From Pseudarthrobacter sp. C4D7 (lineage in GTDB: Bacteria; Actinomycetota; Actinomycetes; Actinomycetales; Micrococcaceae), in assembly GCF_013359725.1 (NCBI RefSeq), contig NZ_JABFMW010000001.1, forward strand, positions 248,001 through 312,000: a stretch of DNA of 64,000 nucleotides, read 5' to 3'. The first letter of the stretch is position 1. Every line of letters begins with the position of its first letter. Both the position numbers and the translations under genes were made by a program. This document shows, in pieces, positions 8,072-16,077 of the stretch. Under the pieces are notes generated by a model that ran no database searches, was not told where the DNA came from, and saw nothing but the letters and a program-made list of their open reading frames with translations.

Positions 8072-9070
8072 ATGGGAAGCATTGTTGATGTGACAGGCAT
8101 CCGTGTAGGCCACGTCCAGAAGGACACGGATGGCTGGCTGTCGGGTGTCACCGTTGTCCTGCCGCCGCCGGGCACGGTGGGTTCGGTGGATGTCCAGGGC
8201 GGCGGGCCGGCCACGCACGAAACGGACGCCCTCGATCCCACCACCCTGGTCAGCAGCGTGGATGCGGTGGTCCTTACGGGCGGCAGCGCGTACGGGCTGG
8301 CGTCCGCTGCGGGCGCGCAACGCTGGTGCGAGGAGAACGGCCGCGGCTTCGCCGTTCCCGGGGGAGTGGTGCCGATCGTCCCCGCCGCCGCCATTTTCGA
8401 CCTGGGCCGGGGAGGGAATTTCTCGGCACGGCCGACGCCGGAGATGGGCTACCAGGCTGCCGCCGCAGCGGCAGCACACAAGGATGGGCACGACGTCGAA
8501 CGCGGCAACGTCGGGGCCGGCACCGGGGCGCTCATCGGCAGGGGACAGTTCAAGGGCGGCGTAGGCACGGCCTCCATCACGCTGGACAACGGGGTGGTAG
8601 TCGGCGCGCTGGCCATAGTCAACGCACTCGGTCTCCCGTTTGGCACGACGGCCCAGCTGGCGGAGCCCGGCAGCGTGCGTCTAAGCGAGGAACGAGCGAG
8701 CACGCCGAGGGCTTCGGCTGGTGGGCCGGAAGCCAGCCACGGCGAGCCCCTCAACACCACCCTCGTGGTGGTGGCCACCAACGCCGTCCTTGACGTGGCC
8801 GAATGTAAACGGACAGCCTCCGCTTCGCATGCCGGGCTTGCCCGGGCCCTGAATCCTTCCCACACCCTGGCCGACGGGGATACTGTTTTCTGCCTGGCAA
8901 CCGGTGCGGTGGCACTGGACCGTTCGGACGATGGTGCCCGGCAGACCAGCCTCATCATGCTCCAAAGCGCGGCAGCCGACGTCGTCCGTTTGGCCATTCT
9001 CGACGGCGTGGCCGCAGCGGGTCCCGTGAGCACTCCTGCCGGCGAATATGGTGCGTACCGCACCGCGTAG
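8072..9070 (+). CDS. P1 family peptidase (DmpA-like aminopeptidase/D-esterase)
   Basis: The 332-aa product matches the self-processing N-terminal-nucleophile hydrolases of the DmpA type. It starts SIVDVTGIRVGHVQKD and contains LTGGSAYGLASAAG and GNVGAGTGALIGRGQFKGG. The autocleavage site is probably the NTTLVVVATNAVLD segment, making Thr229 or Thr230 the new N-terminus and nucleophile (by family analogy). A 20-residue polar insert sits just before it. The ATG at 8072 was chosen over 8027 because GGAGGGG precedes it and the family N-terminus begins there. Substrate unknown; the usual activity is cleavage of short peptides or amides. Confidence 0.88.
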   Translation: MGSIVDVTGIRVGHVQKDTDGWLSGVTVVLPPPGTVGSVDVQGGGPATHETDALDPTTLVSSVDAVVLTGGSAYGLASAAGAQRWCEENGRGFAVPGGVVPIVPAAAIFDLGRGGNFSARPTPEMGYQAAAAAAAHKDGHDVERGNVGAGTGALIGRGQFKGGVGTASITLDNGVVVGALAIVNALGLPFGTTAQLAEPGSVRLSEERASTPRASAGGPEASHGEPLNTTLVVVATNAVLDVAECKRTASASHAGLARALNPSHTLADGDTVFCLATGAVALDRSDDGARQTSLIMLQSAAADVVRLAILDGVAAAGPVSTPAGEYGAYRTA

Positions 9071-9085
9071 GCTACGATGGCCGAT

Positions 9086-9114
9086 TTAACTTTTACCGGC
9101 CAACGGGGTAGTGT
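9086..9114 (+). promoter_or_regulatory. candidate infA operon promoter
   Basis: TTAACT (9086-9091) and TAGTGT (9109-9114) are separated by exactly 17 bases. This would start transcription about 120 bases before infA and give the translation-factor/ribosomal operon a long leader. It is a pattern match only. Confidence 0.4.
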
Positions 9115-9241
9115 TGTTTGTTGGTTGTCTGGACTGCCACGCCCTTTTGGGTCTGGAGGCGGCAATCGATCCAACAAAAACGTTCGTAGTCATGCCCGGT
9201 GCTATCCGGCGGGGCTGCGGCAACAACAGTTAGCGGAGGGT

Positions 9242-9463
9242 ATGGCCAAGAAGGACGGGGTCATTGAGATCGAAGGCGTTGTGACCGAGGCGCTGCCTAA
9301 CGCGATGTTTCGCGTTGAGCTCACCAACAAGCACATCGTTCTGGCACACATCTCTGGAAAGATGCGTCAGCACTACATCCGAATCCTCCCTGAGGACCGC
9401 GTAGTGGTGGAGCTGAGCCCGTACGACCTCACCCGTGGTCGTATCGTCTACCGCTACAAGTAA
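9242..9463 (+). CDS. infA: Translation initiation factor IF-1
   Basis: The 73-residue product is a single S1-like OB fold: [20 protein letters not shown], then [20 protein letters not shown] and [17 protein letters not shown]-1 occupies the A site during initiation. The ATG at 9242 follows AGCGGAGGG and gives the canonical N-terminus. It heads infA-rpmJ-rpsM-rpsK-rpoA-rplQ, the usual actinobacterial alpha-operon arrangement. Confidence 0.98.
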   Translation: MAKKDGVIEIEGVVTEALPNAMFRVELTNKHIVLAHISGKMRQHYIRILPEDRVVVELSPYDLTRGRIVYRYK

Positions 9464-9531
9464 ATTGCTGGGCAGCGCAGCGCAAGCTGACTGCTGCTCC
9501 AGTTGACCAAACTGCTACGCAAAGGAACGCC

Positions 9532-9645
9532 ATGAAGGTCAAGCCGAGCGTCAAGCAGATCTGCGAAAAGTGCAAAGTGATCCGCCGTAATGGCCGGGTC
9601 ATGGTGATCTGCGAGAACCCGCGCCACAAGCAGCGCCAGGGCTAA
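9532..9645 (+). CDS. rpmJ: 50S ribosomal protein L36 (zinc-binding form)
   Basis: A 37-codon frame encodes [20 protein letters not shown] and then [17 protein letters not shown], the complete L36. Cys11, Cys14, Cys27 and His32 form the zinc ribbon, so this is the C+ paralogue. AAAGGA precedes the ATG. It is too short for many ORF callers. Confidence 0.98.
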   Translation: MKVKPSVKQICEKCKVIRRNGRVMVICENPRHKQRQG

Positions 9646-9756
9646 TTTCCTTCCCTGAAGGAAATCCTGGGTTGCTAACCCACGCAAGTAAATAAAGGCA
9701 GCACAAGCTGATCTGGAACATTGAGCTCGAAAGAGTCCGGACAGCTAACCCCCGGT

Positions 9757-9806
9757 CGGAGGCTGGGGCCGCACGGAACGTGCGGGTGTACTGCCTACGA
9801 CCTCCG
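9757..9806 (+). promoter_or_regulatory. possible structured leader upstream of rpsM
   Basis: Between rpmJ and rpsM there are 184 bases. CGGAGG (9757-9762) can pair with CCTCCG (9801-9806), enclosing a second stem CCGCACG/CGTGCGG (9769-9775 with 9779-9785). Such a fold could be a ribosomal-protein autoregulatory leader, but I recognise no named family. Confidence 0.35.
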
Positions 9807-9829
9807 GTTTATCAAGGAGTACTGCCACT

Positions 9830-10204
9830 ATGGCTCGTCTCGCTGGCGTAGACATTCCCCGCGAAAAGCGGCTGGAAATTGCGCTTACTTACATCTACGG
9901 CGTGGGCAAGACCCGTGCACACGAAACCCTGGCTGCCACTGGCATCAGCGCTGACGTCCGCGTCAAGGACCTGACTGATGCCCAGCTGGTTGAGCTGCGT
10001 GACTACATTGAAGGCAACTACAAGGTTGAGGGTGACCTTCGCCGCGAAGTAGCAGCAGATATCCGCCGCAAGGTTGAAATCGGCAGCTACGAAGGCCTGC
10101 GCCACCGCAAGGGCCTGCCCGTACGCGGTCAGCGTACGAAGACCAACGCACGTACCCGCAAGGGCCCGAAGCGTACCGTCGCCGGCAAGAAGAAGGCCCG
10201 TTAA
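9830..10204 (+). CDS. rpsM: 30S ribosomal protein S13
   Basis: S13 sits in the head of the 30S subunit and contacts the P-site tRNA. The 124-aa sequence has [20 protein letters not shown], the helix-hairpin-helix [15 protein letters not shown], and the basic tail [27 protein letters not shown] lies upstream. The next gene, rpsK, follows after 54 bases. Confidence 0.98.
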   Translation: MARLAGVDIPREKRLEIALTYIYGVGKTRAHETLAATGISADVRVKDLTDAQLVELRDYIEGNYKVEGDLRREVAADIRRKVEIGSYEGLRHRKGLPVRGQRTKTNARTRKGPKRTVAGKKKAR

Positions 10205-10258
10205 AATTCCCGCCCGGGATTTACGGACTTTCCCCAATAACTTTCTGTAGGAGAAAAA

Positions 10259-10660
10259 ATGCCCCCGAAGACTCGTGGCGCGGTTCGCAAGCCGCGTAAG
10301 AAGGACAAGAAGAATATCGCGCTTGGCCAGGCGCACATCAAGAGCACCTTTAACAACACCATCGTTTCCATCACGGATCCGACCGGCGCTGTTATCTCTT
10401 GGGCTTCCTCCGGTGAGGTTGGCTTCAAGGGCTCGCGCAAGTCCACCCCGTTCGCTGCCCAGATGGCTGCCGAAGCCGCTGCCAAGCGTGCGCAGGAGCA
10501 CGGCATGCGCAAGGTAGACGTTTTCGTCAAGGGACCGGGTTCCGGACGCGAAACCGCCATCCGTTCGCTGCAGGCCGCTGGCCTCGAGGTTGGCTCCATC
10601 CAGGACGTCACCCCCGCAGCACACAACGGCTGCCGCCCGCCGAAGCGCCGCCGCGTCTAA
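10259..10660 (+). CDS. rpsK: 30S ribosomal protein S11
   Basis: S11 lies on the 30S platform near the mRNA exit. The 133-aa product shows [20 protein letters not shown], the conserved [14 protein letters not shown] and the end [25 protein letters not shown] precedes the ATG. Unusually for the textbook alpha operon, no rpsD (S4) gene follows; a hairpin and then rpoA occupy that place. Confidence 0.98.
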   Translation: MPPKTRGAVRKPRKKDKKNIALGQAHIKSTFNNTIVSITDPTGAVISWASSGEVGFKGSRKSTPFAAQMAAEAAAKRAQEHGMRKVDVFVKGPGSGRETAIRSLQAAGLEVGSIQDVTPAAHNGCRPPKRRRV

Positions 10661-10678
10661 TTCTTTTCCGCAGCAGGA

Positions 10679-10710
10679 GCTTGCCCGGACCAGTGATGGT
10701 CCGGGCAAGC
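10679..10710 (+). other. strong hairpin between rpsK and rpoA
   Basis: GCTTGCCCGGACC (10679-10691) pairs perfectly with GGTCCGGGCAAGC (10698-10710) around AGTGAT. No T run follows, so complete termination is unlikely. It may be a partial terminator or RNA-processing site that sets the ratio of ribosomal to polymerase transcripts. Confidence 0.6.
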
Positions 10711-10790
10711 CCAGCGCGTTAAGTCTTCAGACCGAATTTCCACCACCTGTGTTGCGTCATATAGCGGATGCTCGCCGAAAGGAAACCTAA

Positions 10791-11801
10791 GTGCTCATTG
10801 CACAGCGCCCCACCCTCTCCGAAGAGGTAGTCTCCGAAAACCGTTCGCGTTTCATCATTGAACCGCTGGAACCGGGCTTCGGCTACACCCTCGGAAACTC
10901 CCTCCGCCGTACCCTGCTCTCCTCCATCCCCGGTGCTGCCGTAACCAGCATCCGGATCGATGGTGTGCTGCACGAGTTCACCACGGTTCCGGGTGTCAAG
11001 GAAGATGTCACCGAGATCATCCTTAACATCAAGAGCCTGTCGGTTTCCTCCGAGCACGACGAGCCTGTCGTGGCTTACCTGCGCAAGCAGGGCCCCGGAG
11101 TCGTCACCGCCGCGGACATCGCTCCGCCGGCCGGCGTCGAATTCCACAACCCGGATCTGCACATCGCCACGCTGAACTCGAAGGGCAAGTTCGAACTGGA
11201 ACTGACCATCGAGCGCGGCCGTGGCTACGTTTCGGCAGCTCAGAACAAGTCCGGCGATGCAGAGATCGGCCGTATCCCGGTCGATTCCATCTACTCGCCG
11301 GTGCTGAAGGTTACTTTCCGCGTGGAAGCAACCCGTGTTGAGCAGCGCACTGACTTCGACAAGCTTATTGTCGACGTCGAGACCAAGCAGGCCATCGCCC
11401 CGCGCGATGCTGTTGCTTCCGCAGGCACCACCCTGGTGGAACTGTTCGGTCTGGCCCGTGAGCTGAACACCGCAGCTGAAGGTATCGAGATCGGCCCGTC
11501 GCCCACCGACGCTGCCCTGGCAGCCGACATGGCACTGCCGATCGAGGATCTGGACCTCACCGTCCGTTCCTACAACTGCCTCAAGCGTGAGGGCATCCAC
11601 ACCGTGGGTGAACTCGTTGCCCGCTCCGAGGCTGACCTGATGGACATCCGCAACTTCGGTGCCAAGTCCATTGACGAGGTCAAGGCAAAGCTGGTTGAAC
11701 TGGGCCTGTCCCTCAAGGACTCGCCTCCCGGTTTTGACCTCGCAGCACGCGCCGCAGCAATCGAAGAGGACGACGCCGCTTTCGGCGACGACGAACTCTA
11801 A
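10791..11801 (+). CDS. rpoA: DNA-directed RNA polymerase subunit alpha
   Basis: The 336-aa product contains the dimerising N-terminal domain ([20 protein letters not shown]) and the C-terminal UP-element/activator-binding domain ([34 protein letters not shown]). The C-terminal tail after the aCTD is acidic, as in relatives. The start is GTG at 10791, preceded by GAAAGGAAA. rplQ follows 68 bases downstream. Confidence 0.98.
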
Positions 11802-11869
11802 ACCAGACCTTGGCCGGCGGGCAGCACCATGGTGTGCCGCCCTCGGCTTCCACATGAGGAGAAACAATT

Positions 11870-12442
11870 ATGCCTACCCCCACTAAGGGTCCGCGCCTCG
11901 GCGGCGGCCCGGCTCACGAGCGCCTGATGCTCGCGAACCTGGCCTCATCCCTGTTCGAGCACAAGCGGATCACCACCACGGTGACCAAGGCCAAGCGCCT
12001 GAAGCCGTACGCAGAGCGCCTGGTGACCTTCGCCAAGCGCGGTGACCTCGCGTCCCGCCGCCGCGTTCTCGGCCTGATCAGCAACAAGGGCATCGTCCAC
12101 GAGCTGTTCACCGATATCGCGCAGGCTGTGGAGAACCGCGACGGCGGCTACACCCGCATCACCAAGATCGGCAACCGCAAGGGCGACAACGCTCCCATGG
12201 CTGTCATTGAACTGGTTCTCGAGCCGGTTTCCGCCAAGCAGGCTGTCGTAGCCGAGGCTACCCAGGCTGCTGCCAAGGCTGCTCCGGCCGCCGAGGAAGC
12301 TCCCGCTGAAGAGGCTCCGGCCGCTGAGGATGCTGCCGCAACCGAAGAGGCACCTGCTGCTGAGGAAGCTGCAACCGAAGAGGCTCCGGCCGCTGAGGAA
12401 GCTGCCGAGGCTCCCGCAGCCGAGGAGAAGGACGCGAAGTAA
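11870..12442 (+). CDS. rplQ: 50S ribosomal protein L17 with Ala/Glu-rich tail
   Basis: Residues 1 to about 120 are the standard L17 core ([59 protein letters not shown]). After [14 protein letters not shown] there are about 65 residues of near-repeats of EEAPAAEEA, highly acidic and probably disordered. The total is 190 aa against about 120-130 for compact L17. Such tails are common in actinobacterial L17 but the role is unknown. GAGGAGAAA precedes the ATG. Confidence 0.97.
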   Translation: MPTPTKGPRLGGGPAHERLMLANLASSLFEHKRITTTVTKAKRLKPYAERLVTFAKRGDLASRRRVLGLISNKGIVHELFTDIAQAVENRDGGYTRITKIGNRKGDNAPMAVIELVLEPVSAKQAVVAEATQAAAKAAPAAEEAPAEEAPAAEDAAATEEAPAAEEAATEEAPAAEEAAEAPAAEEKDAK

Positions 12443-12461
12443 TTCGCTGATTCTCTTCGCA

Positions 12462-12467
12462 TAGACT
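12462..12467 (+). promoter_or_regulatory. leaderless -10 box of truA
   Basis: TAGACT lies seven bases before the truA GTG, so transcription would begin at or next to the start codon. There is no convincing Shine-Dalgarno. The same spacing recurs at nine other genes of the window. Confidence 0.5.
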
Positions 12468-12474
12468 TAGGTCT

Positions 12475-13368
12475 GTGAACCACCAAAAACCCGCGGCCCC
12501 CGTTTCAGGGGGCGGCGGGTTTTTGCGTATCCGGCTTGATCTTTCGTACGACGGCGGCCCGTTCAGCGGGTGGGCGCTTCAGCCCGGGCGGCGGACCGTC
12601 CAGGGCGTCCTGGAGGAAGCGATTGCCCTCCTGGTCCGGCGCCAGGTGCGGGTCACCGTCGCAGGACGGACCGACGCCGGCGTCCACGCCCGCGGCCAGG
12701 TGGTCCACCTGGACCTCACCGAAGCCGAGTGGCTGGGACTGCCGCGGGGGCACGAGCTGGATCCCGCCGTCGCCATGCTGCGCCGCCTCCGCGGGGCCCT
12801 GAGCCGTGCGCTCGGGGACCTGACCGGTGCCGTGGAGGTCCACCGCATCACCCTGGCACCGGAGGGCTTCGACGCGCGCTTCTCAGCGTTGTGGCGGCGC
12901 TACAGTTACCGGATTGCGGACGGTCCGGAGCGCTGGGATCCGCTGGAACGGTATTTCACGCTGTGGCACAAGCAGGCGCTGGACGTGGAACTGCTCAACC
13001 AGGGCGCATCCCGGCTTCTGGGCCTGCAGAACTTCATGTCGTTCTGCAAGCCGCGCGAAGGCGCCACCACCATCCGCGAACTGCAGCGGTTCGAGTTCCG
13101 GCGTGGTGCGGACGGCGTCATCGTGGCCACTGTCCAAGCCGATGCGTTCTGCCACAACATGGTGCGGGCCCTGATCGGCTCAGCCCTGTATGTGGGGGAG
13201 GGCGTCCAGGAGCCGGGCTGGCTGCATGAGCGGCTGCTCCTGCAAAAGCGGGACGCCAAATCAGTCCTTGCGGCCCCGCACCCCCTGGTACTGGAGGAAG
13301 TGTCCTACCCTTCCGACAGCGAACTGCTGGCCCGCGCTGAACAGACCCGGGCTGTGCGGGAGCACTGA
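12475..13368 (+). CDS. truA: tRNA pseudouridine(38-40) synthase TruA
   Basis: TruA modifies U38-U40 in the anticodon arm. The 297-aa protein has LRIRLDLSYDGGPFSGWALQ, the catalytic Asp in VAGRTDAGVHARGQVVHLDL, and FDARFSALWRRYSYRIADGP. The GTG at 12475 is the only start giving the Gly/Ala-rich leader MNHQKPAAPVSGGGG; a TTG at 12523 would begin directly at the conserved core but has no ribosome binding site. A terminator-like hairpin occupies codons 4 to 17. It lies 32 bases after rplQ. Confidence 0.93.
   Translation: MNHQKPAAPVSGGGGFLRIRLDLSYDGGPFSGWALQPGRRTVQGVLEEAIALLVRRQVRVTVAGRTDAGVHARGQVVHLDLTEAEWLGLPRGHELDPAVAMLRRLRGALSRALGDLTGAVEVHRITLAPEGFDARFSALWRRYSYRIADGPERWDPLERYFTLWHKQALDVELLNQGASRLLGLQNFMSFCKPREGATTIRELQRFEFRRGADGVIVATVQADAFCHNMVRALIGSALYVGEGVQEPGWLHERLLLQKRDAKSVLAAPHPLVLEEVSYPSDSELLARAEQTRAVREH
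12485..12524 (+). terminator. rplQ terminator embedded in the truA reading frame
   Basis: AAAAACCCGCGGCCCCC (12485-12501) pairs with GGGGGCGGCGGGTTTTT (12508-12524) over 17 positions with one mismatch, around the loop GTTTCA. The 3' arm ends in five T. Its form is that of a Rho-independent terminator, yet it lies inside the first 17 codons of truA. Confidence 0.8.
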
Positions 13369-13379
13369 CCTGGTGGTTG

Positions 13380-14948
13380 CTAGAACGCCGGTGGCGGGCC
13401 CTCTGCAGGGAGCGTCATGGTGAACGTGCTGCCCTGGCCTTCCCCGCTCTCGCACACGATGCTCCCGCCGTGCCGCTCCACGATCATCCGCGTGATGGAC
13501 AGGCCCAGCCCCGCCCCGGGGATGGCAGCCTGTTGGGCCGACTCGGCACGGAAGAAGCGGTTGAAGACCTTAGCGGCATCGTCGGGGGACATGCCCATGC
13601 CGGTGTCCGTGACGCTCAGCCGGATCCACTGCCGGTCCGCCGTCGCACTGATCCGGATAGACCCGCCGTCCGGGGAGTACTTGATGGCGTTGGACACCAG
13701 GTTGTCCAGGACCTGCCCAATCCGGAGCGGGTCCGCGTAAGCCCAGAGCGGCGAGGGGACATCGGTGGCGATCTCCACATGGGACCGCTGTGCGGAGGCC
13801 TGGGCCGAACTGAGGCTCGTTTCCACCAGGCTGGCCAGGTCGGTCCGCTTGGGGTGGACATTCAGGGTGGTGGAGGCGGACGCCGTGAGGTCAGCCACCA
13901 GGTCCAGCAGCCGCTCCGCGTTCCGCTGGACCACTTGGAGGCGCTGGGCTAGATGGGGTGGCAGCATGTCCACGTCGTCCAGCACCAGGTCCACGTTGCC
14001 GATGATCGAATTCAGCGGGTTCTTGAATTCGTGCGAGACGTTGGAGACCAGTTCGTGGTTAGCGGCTACGGATTCCACCCAGCCGGTCACGTCGGTGTAG
14101 ACCACCACGGCCCCGGTGAGGCGGCCGTCGTCGCTGACCAACGGACGCGCCGCCGTGGACACTGCACGCTGCTCAGGGCCTTCGCCGGCCCACACCAGAT
14201 AGTCGGCAAAGGATTCGCCTGCCATGGCGCGGCTGATGGGCCTGCGGTCCGGAGGGAGCAGGGTGTGCCTGTCCTGGCCGTAGATGAGCTGGTGACCCTG
14301 GCCGGGGACGGCTTCGTCAGCGCCCGTGGCCCGGCGGAAATTGCGCTGGCGGCTGTTCGATACCAGGAAGTGGCCGGAGCTGTCGACGGCGGCAATTCCG
14401 ACGTCCGTAGCGTCCAGGACGGTTTCCAGCAGCTTTTCCCTATCAGTACTCGCTGCCAGCAGCTCACGGAGCTCGCGGTCTTTCTCCGCCAGCTCACGTT
14501 GTTGCAGCCGGAGGTTCACACTGGCGAAACGGATAGCCAGTGACACGGCCAGCATCATGACGGGAAAGAGCACCACCGTGGTGAGGTCCGAGGAGGTCAT
14601 GGCGGCCAGGTGGTCCATGGATGAAGGGACCATGACGAAGAATGGACCCAGGAAGCTGAGTGCCAGGCTGCTGCGCGAAAGCATTCCGGAGGCGGAGATC
14701 CAAATGACGGGAAAGACTGCCAGGACGGCCAAACCCGGCAGCAACGGTGCTGCGCCGTTCCGGAGAAGTCCAATGGCGGCGAAGTCCAGTACGGGAACCA
14801 ACAGGTAGGCCCTGTGGGGCAGGCGCTCCCACGGGACCAGCAAGCATGCAACGAAAAGGACGCCGTGGAGGACAAGGCCGGCCCCGTACAACGGCCTCTG
14901 GAGGAGGGCGGGCCAAGCGAACGGAGTGATCACGGCAAGCGCCGCCAC
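13380..14948 (-). CDS. PAS-containing membrane sensor histidine kinase (probable 5' frameshift)
   Basis: The protein has about five N-terminal membrane segments, a PAS domain (ATDVGIAAVDSSGHFLVSNS), a HisKA domain with phospho-acceptor His in VSNVSHEFKNPLNSIIGNVD, and an ATPase domain (N box DNLVSNAIKYSPDGG, G boxes DTGMGMSPDDA and GAGLGLSITRMIV). It presumably phosphorylates the divergent OmpR-type regulator. The GTG at 14948 has no ribosome binding site and cuts into the first membrane helix. The true start is probably ATG 15042 in another frame (MAEPLFHRGAGRIFRRLGPR), joined if a six-G run at 14960-14965 had one base fewer. The full protein would be about 553 aa. Confidence 0.88.
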   Translation of the reverse strand: MAALAVITPFAWPALLQRPLYGAGLVLHGVLFVACLLVPWERLPHRAYLLVPVLDFAAIGLLRNGAAPLLPGLAVLAVFPVIWISASGMLSRSSLALSFLGPFFVMVPSSMDHLAAMTSSDLTTVVLFPVMMLAVSLAIRFASVNLRLQQRELAEKDRELRELLAASTDREKLLETVLDATDVGIAAVDSSGHFLVSNSRQRNFRRATGADEAVPGQGHQLIYGQDRHTLLPPDRRPISRAMAGESFADYLVWAGEGPEQRAVSTAARPLVSDDGRLTGAVVVYTDVTGWVESVAANHELVSNVSHEFKNPLNSIIGNVDLVLDDVDMLPPHLAQRLQVVQRNAERLLDLVADLTASASTTLNVHPKRTDLASLVETSLSSAQASAQRSHVEIATDVPSPLWAYADPLRIGQVLDNLVSNAIKYSPDGGSIRISATADRQWIRLSVTDTGMGMSPDDAAKVFNRFFRAESAQQAAIPGAGLGLSITRMIVERHGGSIVCESGEGQGSTFTMTLPAEGPPPAF

Positions 14949-15157
14949 CAGGACGGCCAGGGGGGCACAGGGCCACCTGGGTGCGGGGTCCCAGGCGGCG
15001 GAAGATCCGGCCGGCCCCGCGGTGGAACAATGGCTCAGCCATGATTCTGACTCGCACCTTTCACAACTGGATTAGCGGCCCCCCGTGGTCCTCGAATTGC
15101 TTTCCGTGCCCCGTTAACTACCCATTTCCGATCGTAGTTCACATGTATTGTCATAAT

Positions 15158-15173
15158 AATTGAATTTTCAATT
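15158..15173. promoter_or_regulatory. AT-rich inverted repeat between kinase and regulator
   Basis: AATTGAA (15158-15164) and TTCAATT (15167-15173) form a seven-base inverted repeat with a two-base centre. It sits in the most AT-rich stretch of the divergent kinase/regulator intergenic region. It is a plausible operator for autoregulation but unproven. Confidence 0.4.
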
Positions 15174-15291
15174 TTTAGGTCAATACAGCTGTGATCAGCG
15201 GGGCTTACTAGTAGCGTATAAATGGTTGGAGCGGGAATGGCATTGGCGCTGGGCCAATGGGGGGCCATCTCCGCCTGGCGCAGGGATAGCA

Positions 15292-16074
15292 ATGGACGAT
15301 CTTGGTGTGGCTGTAGTAATCGAAGATGACGTGGACGTACGCAACCTCCTCGAAGGTGTGCTGACCCAAGCGGGCTTCGAAGTGCATACGGCTGTTGATG
15401 GGCGGGCCGGCGTTGAGGCGGTTCGCAGCAGGCAGGCCAATGTTGTGACGCTCGATATCGGCCTGCCGGATATTGACGGGTTCGAAGTTTTGCGCCGCAT
15501 CCGGAACTTCAGCAATGCCTATGTGGTGATGCTGACGGGCCGGACTGATGAACCCGACCTGCTGTCCGCACTGCATGCAGGTGCTGACGACTACATCGCC
15601 AAACCGTTCCGGCCACGGGAGCTCCGGGCCCGGGTTGCCGCAATGATGCGCAGGCCCAGGCACGGGGCTGACGGGGAAGCGCCGTCAGCTGCCCTATGGG
15701 GACAGGTTGCGGTGCAGGCGGGCGACGGCGGTGGGGAGGTTTTTCGGCATAACGGCCTTTTGCTGGACCACAGGACACGCACCGTGGAAGTCAGGGGCGA
15801 GCCGCTGGGATTGACCCGCAGTGAATTCGACCTGCTGCACGTGCTGTTGAAGGGTGGCGGTGCCGTCTGTACCAGGGCTGACCTGGTGCGGGCCGTGCGC
15901 GGCGATTTTTATGACCGGGATGCGTACATCAGTGAAGCTGACGAACGGGCCGTTGAGGTCCATGTAGGAAACCTGCGGCGCAAGCTCAAGGAAGACCAAC
16001 TGGCACCACGCTGGCTGCAAACGGTCCGCGGTGTTGGGTACCGGTTGGCGCCCCGGCGGCCCGACGACGCTTGA
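15292..16074 (+). CDS. OmpR/PhoB-family response regulator
   Basis: This 260-aa regulator has an N-terminal receiver: acidic pocket EDDVDV, phospho-acceptor Asp in VVTLDIGLPDIDGFEVLRRI, conserved Thr in VMLTGRTDE and Lys in IAKPFRPREL. A winged-helix DNA-binding domain follows (GLTRSEFDLLHVLLKGGGAV, DERAVEVHVGNLRRKLKEDQ, TVRGVGYRLA). The ATG at 15292 was chosen because the receiver begins immediately after it and AGGGAT precedes it; the 44 upstream codons show no homology. It is divergent from the kinase and convergent with the Hpt-like gene three bases away. Confidence 0.93.
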   Translation: MDDLGVAVVIEDDVDVRNLLEGVLTQAGFEVHTAVDGRAGVEAVRSRQANVVTLDIGLPDIDGFEVLRRIRNFSNAYVVMLTGRTDEPDLLSALHAGADDYIAKPFRPRELRARVAAMMRRPRHGADGEAPSAALWGQVAVQAGDGGGEVFRHNGLLLDHRTRTVEVRGEPLGLTRSEFDLLHVLLKGGGAVCTRADLVRAVRGDFYDRDAYISEADERAVEVHVGNLRRKLKEDQLAPRWLQTVRGVGYRLAPRRPDDA

Positions 16075-16077
16075 GCG

